Shown: one piece after another, positions 7,289-8,735 of the stretch | Layout: each line of letters starts with the position of its first letter | How positions within the stretch are numbered: position 1 is the first letter of the stretch | NCBI GenBank assembly: GCA_902495835.1 | Contig: CABUYS010000054.1 | Location: forward strand, 1-8,735 | Length of the DNA: 8,735 nucleotides | Reading direction: 5' to 3' | From: an uncultured Oscillospiraceae bacterium | Lineage (GTDB): Bacteria; Bacillota; Clostridia; Oscillospirales; Acutalibacteraceae | Program-made: the position numbers and the translations under genes | The notes under the pieces: generated by a model | Seen by the model: the letters and a program-made list of their open reading frames with translations, nothing else | Database searches by the model: none | What the model was told of the DNA's origin: nothing

Positions 7289-8446
7289 TTATTTAATTGG
7301 CGGTATTAAAAGCGCCTGCCCTACTCTTAAATTTCCGTTTTTTAAATTGTTTGCCCGCATTATTTCTGTATATCTGTTACCGTTACCTAGGTGATTTTGT
7401 GCAATTTTCCAGAGCGTATCCCCTTTTTGAACTGTATAATATTCGGGGCTATTGTGCTGCTCGGAACGAATTTTCAATATTTGTCCCGGATAAATCATAT
7501 CGCTTGTTAATTTATTAAGACGCATTATTTCTTCATATCTCGGTCCGTATCCTAAAAATCTTTCGGCAATTTTCCAAAGTGTGTCTCCCGCTACAACTCT
7601 GTATGACATTATTTCCGAATTCACTGTTTGAGGTATCCTCAAAGTTTGCCCTGCGAAAATTATGGGCCTTGTGAGATTGTTAAGTTCCATAAGTCTGCGA
7701 TATTGTTCGGGGTCTCCAAAAATTTTCTTAGCAATATTTCTAAGAGTATCGCCTTTTTCTACCGTGTAAAAAGTAGGTTCGTTAAAATCCGGTTCAATAT
7801 TTCTGTTTTCAGTCATATTTGAAATATTACCTCCTGACATCTTTTTATTAATAATTGACGGATAATCAACAAAAGATATATCCAAATTTGCATTACCGGC
7901 TATACCCGGGACACTTCCTCTTTGCGAATGTTGCCATATGGTAACGTTATCCGTATACGGAGGAATATCAGGGTTTCCTGTAACCAAATCAGCAAGCCAA
8001 ATATCAAAATCGGAAATTTTATCCCTATTTATTTGATTTTCAATCATATCGGGCGTTAAGTAAACAATAGGATGGTGTCCGCTTTGTTTTATCGTATTTA
8101 AAAAAGCAACGATAATATCCGTGAAAAAATCTTTTCCTTTTTGTATGTCAAACTCGCTTTCGATTTTTAGTGCCAAAGGATAGGAAAAATCGTATTTTTT
8201 TACTGTATTTAAAAAATATTCGGCTTCCGCAACCGCTTCATTCACGCTTTGAGTAGCGGATTGATGATATGCACCGAAATTAATTCCGGTTTGAGACAAA
8301 CCTTCCATGTTTTTTTCAAATTGACTGTCAACTCCCGAAGAATCGTACGTTGCCCTTACCATTGCAAAATTTATCCCACTCTGCCCTACGCGATTCCAAT
8401 TTACACTCCCTTGCAGTTCTGAAACATCAACACCATTATATCTCAT
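7289..8446 (-). CDS. GH25 muramidase with three C-terminal LysM repeats
   Basis: Glycoside hydrolase family 25 enzymes cut the N-acetylmuramic acid to N-acetylglucosamine bond of peptidoglycan; LysM repeats bind the glycan. The 385-residue protein has the GH25 start motif YNGVDVSELQG (Asp7), then GINFAMVRATY, GAYHQ, YPLALKIESE, DIWLADL, IWQHSQRGSVPGIAG and LDIS (Asp189), all in family order. LysM repeats lie at about residues 227-272, 282-326 and 337-381, each with a YxVxxGDTLxxIA core and a final GQxLxI. The DxE motif expected near residue 94 reads Lys94-Ile-Glu96: the acid/base Glu is kept but the preceding Asp is Lys (codon AAA at 8165-8167), so activity may be altered. There is no signal peptide, so export by lysis, holin or another route would be needed; a phage-endolysin or sporulation-type role are both possible. 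ATG 8446 is chosen over GTG 8455 because the GTG lies within the Shine-Dalgarno sequence. Confidence 0.93.
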   Translation of the reverse strand: MRYNGVDVSELQGSVNWNRVGQSGINFAMVRATYDSSGVDSQFEKNMEGLSQTGINFGAYHQSATQSVNEAVAEAEYFLNTVKKYDFSYPLALKIESEFDIQKGKDFFTDIIVAFLNTIKQSGHHPIVYLTPDMIENQINRDKISDFDIWLADLVTGNPDIPPYTDNVTIWQHSQRGSVPGIAGNANLDISFVDYPSIINKKMSGGNISNMTENRNIEPDFNEPTFYTVEKGDTLRNIAKKIFGDPEQYRRLMELNNLTRPIIFAGQTLRIPQTVNSEIMSYRVVAGDTLWKIAERFLGYGPRYEEIMRLNKLTSDMIYPGQILKIRSEQHNSPEYYTVQKGDTLWKIAQNHLGNGNRYTEIMRANNLKNGNLRVGQALLIPPIK

Positions 8447-8450
8447 TAAA

Positions 8451-8460
8451 ATCACCTTCT
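8451..8460 (-). promoter_or_regulatory. strong ribosome binding site of the GH25 muramidase
   Basis: Read on the minus strand, AGAAGGTGAT is almost fully complementary to the 3' end of 16S rRNA. Its AAGGTG core ends 6 nt before ATG 8446, which fixes the start codon. Confidence 0.85.
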
Positions 8461-8502
8461 GTAAAATATAAAATTTGCTCTGTGCCCCTTTCTTACCAAA
8501 GT

Positions 8503-8531
8503 AATATTCAACAAAATAATATGAATGTCAA
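8503..8531 (-). promoter_or_regulatory. promoter of the GH25 muramidase gene
   Basis: On the minus strand TTGACA (8531-8526, perfect -35) is followed after 17 nt by AATATT (8508-8503, four of six matches to the -10). TATTAC with a 19-nt spacer is an alternative -10. The leader would be about 50 nt. The -35 half is shared as a mirror copy with the tRNA promoter. Confidence 0.6.
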
Positions 8532-8586
8532 AAAAATAATTCAAAGAATCTACAATTGTTTTTTTAGTATTGACATTCACATCATT
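8515..8586. repeat. imperfect inverted repeat spanning the divergent promoters
   Basis: The minus-strand arm from 8531 down to 8515 and the plus-strand arm 8570-8586 both read TTGACATTCAYATYATT, identical at 15 of 17 positions with two C/T differences. Further inward both arms carry AATTRTTTTTTT (left arm 8530-8541, right arm 8554-8565), with 4-5 extra bases in the right arm before the -35. The central loop is about 12 nt. Each arm supplies the -35 box of one divergent promoter. Confidence 0.7.
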
Positions 8587-8598
8587 AAATGTTATGCT
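8570..8598 (+). promoter_or_regulatory. promoter of the tRNA-Thr/tRNA-Tyr operon
   Basis: A perfect TTGACA (8570-8575), a 17-nt spacer and TATGCT (8593-8598, four of six matches) give a strong sigma70-type promoter. Transcription would start near 8605, about 18 nt before the tRNA. A T7 tract just upstream (8559-8565) may act as an UP element. Confidence 0.75.
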
Positions 8599-8622
8599 GT
8601 TACTTGTAGAAAATATTCGGTT

Positions 8623-8698
8623 GCTGGTGTAGCTCAGTTGGTAGAGCAATTGATTTGTAATCAATAGGTCGGGGGTGCAAGTCCCTTCACCAGCTCCA
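8623..8698 (+). tRNA. tRNA-Thr (anticodon UGU)
   Basis: A full cloverleaf is visible: acceptor GCTGGTG pairs with CACCAGC, D stem GCTC/GAGC, anticodon stem ATTGA/TCAAT around the loop TTTGTAA with anticodon TGT at 8656-8658, a 5-nt variable loop, and a T stem GGGGG/CCCTT with two G-U pairs. The discriminator is T and the CCA end (8696-8698) is encoded. The T loop TGCAAGT is slightly unusual beside the common TTCRANT. It reads ACA and, by wobble, other threonine codons. Confidence 0.96.
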
Positions 8699-8713
8699 GT
8701 ACATATTTTATGT

Positions 8714-8735
8714 GGGAGATTTCCCGAGCGGTCAA
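8714..8735 (+). tRNA. start of a probable tRNA-Tyr, cut by the window edge
   Basis: GGGAGAT-TT-CCCGAGCGGTCAA matches the 5' half of bacterial tRNA-Tyr (acceptor, U8, CCCGAGCGG D arm). It lies 15 nt after tRNA-Thr, and Thr(UGU)-Tyr is a common tRNA order. Only 22 nt are in view, so the anticodon cannot be checked; tRNA-Leu or tRNA-Ser are less likely. Confidence 0.75.

Noticed and set aside
8453..8455. GTG at 8455 as the start of the muramidase
   Set aside because: It lies inside the Shine-Dalgarno sequence; ATG 8446 has ideal spacing and begins directly with the GH25 motif.
8452..8664. Minus-strand open frame of 70 codons upstream of the muramidase
   Set aside because: It covers the divergent promoter region and the tRNA complement, and has no ribosome binding site.
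8350..8667. Plus-strand open frame ending in AGVAQLVEQLICNQ
   Set aside because: The C-terminal part is the well-known false translation of a tRNA gene (here tRNA-Thr), and the frame lies opposite the muramidase start.
1..8735. CRISPR arrays, rRNA genes and intact transposases
   Set aside because: I looked for regularly spaced repeats, rRNA-like segments and transposase motifs on both strands and saw none.

Overview
The window is visibly AT-rich (A-rich on the coding strand of the large genes). It has Shine-Dalgarno sites close to the anti-SD consensus, a tRNA with an encoded CCA end, a Thr-Tyr tRNA pair, and a GH25-LysM muramidase of the kind common in Clostridia. I infer a low-GC Firmicute, probably of the Clostridia. 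No single gene here proves this.

Layout from left to right. (1) Positions 1-611 hold the 3' end of a helical protein whose C-terminus carries one hydrophobic segment; its start lies outside the window. (2) Positions 612-883 are an AT-rich spacer with a sigma70-type promoter and short direct repeats. (3) Positions 893-6699 are best read as one giant coiled-coil gene whose frame changes by -1 inside a run of nine A at 5093-5101. The unshifted product ends at 5104 (1403 aa). The shifted product would run to 6699 (about 1935 aa). The N-terminal half contains a glycine/alanine-rich hydrophobic stretch long enough for a membrane hairpin. (4) Positions 6700-7288 are non-coding and hold several hairpins, including a terminator after the giant gene and a second terminator between the convergent genes. 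(5) Positions 7289-8446, on the minus strand, encode a GH25 muramidase with three LysM repeats; the usual catalytic-site Asp of the DxE motif is Lys. (6) Positions 8447-8622 are a divergent promoter region built as a mirrored inverted repeat. (7) tRNA-Thr(UGU) and the start of a probable tRNA-Tyr close the window.

How the parts relate. The two left-hand genes encode long, charged, helical proteins without signal peptides, domain hallmarks or nucleotide-binding motifs that I can see, and both carry an internal hydrophobic segment. That combination suggests membrane-associated structural, effector-like or pore-forming-like proteins, but no family is recognised and no function is claimed. The muramidase and the tRNA operon look like ordinary chromosomal neighbours.

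The most interesting feature is the A9 junction. The two frames are both open only across the A run and the stop codon. An A AAA AAA heptamer in the right phase is followed at once by the zero-frame stop, a GGAG lies 10 nt upstream, and an 8-bp inverted repeat starts 6 nt downstream. This geometry resembles the dnaX frameshift cassette. Transcriptional slippage or a homopolymer error would give the same reading-frame picture and must be excluded.
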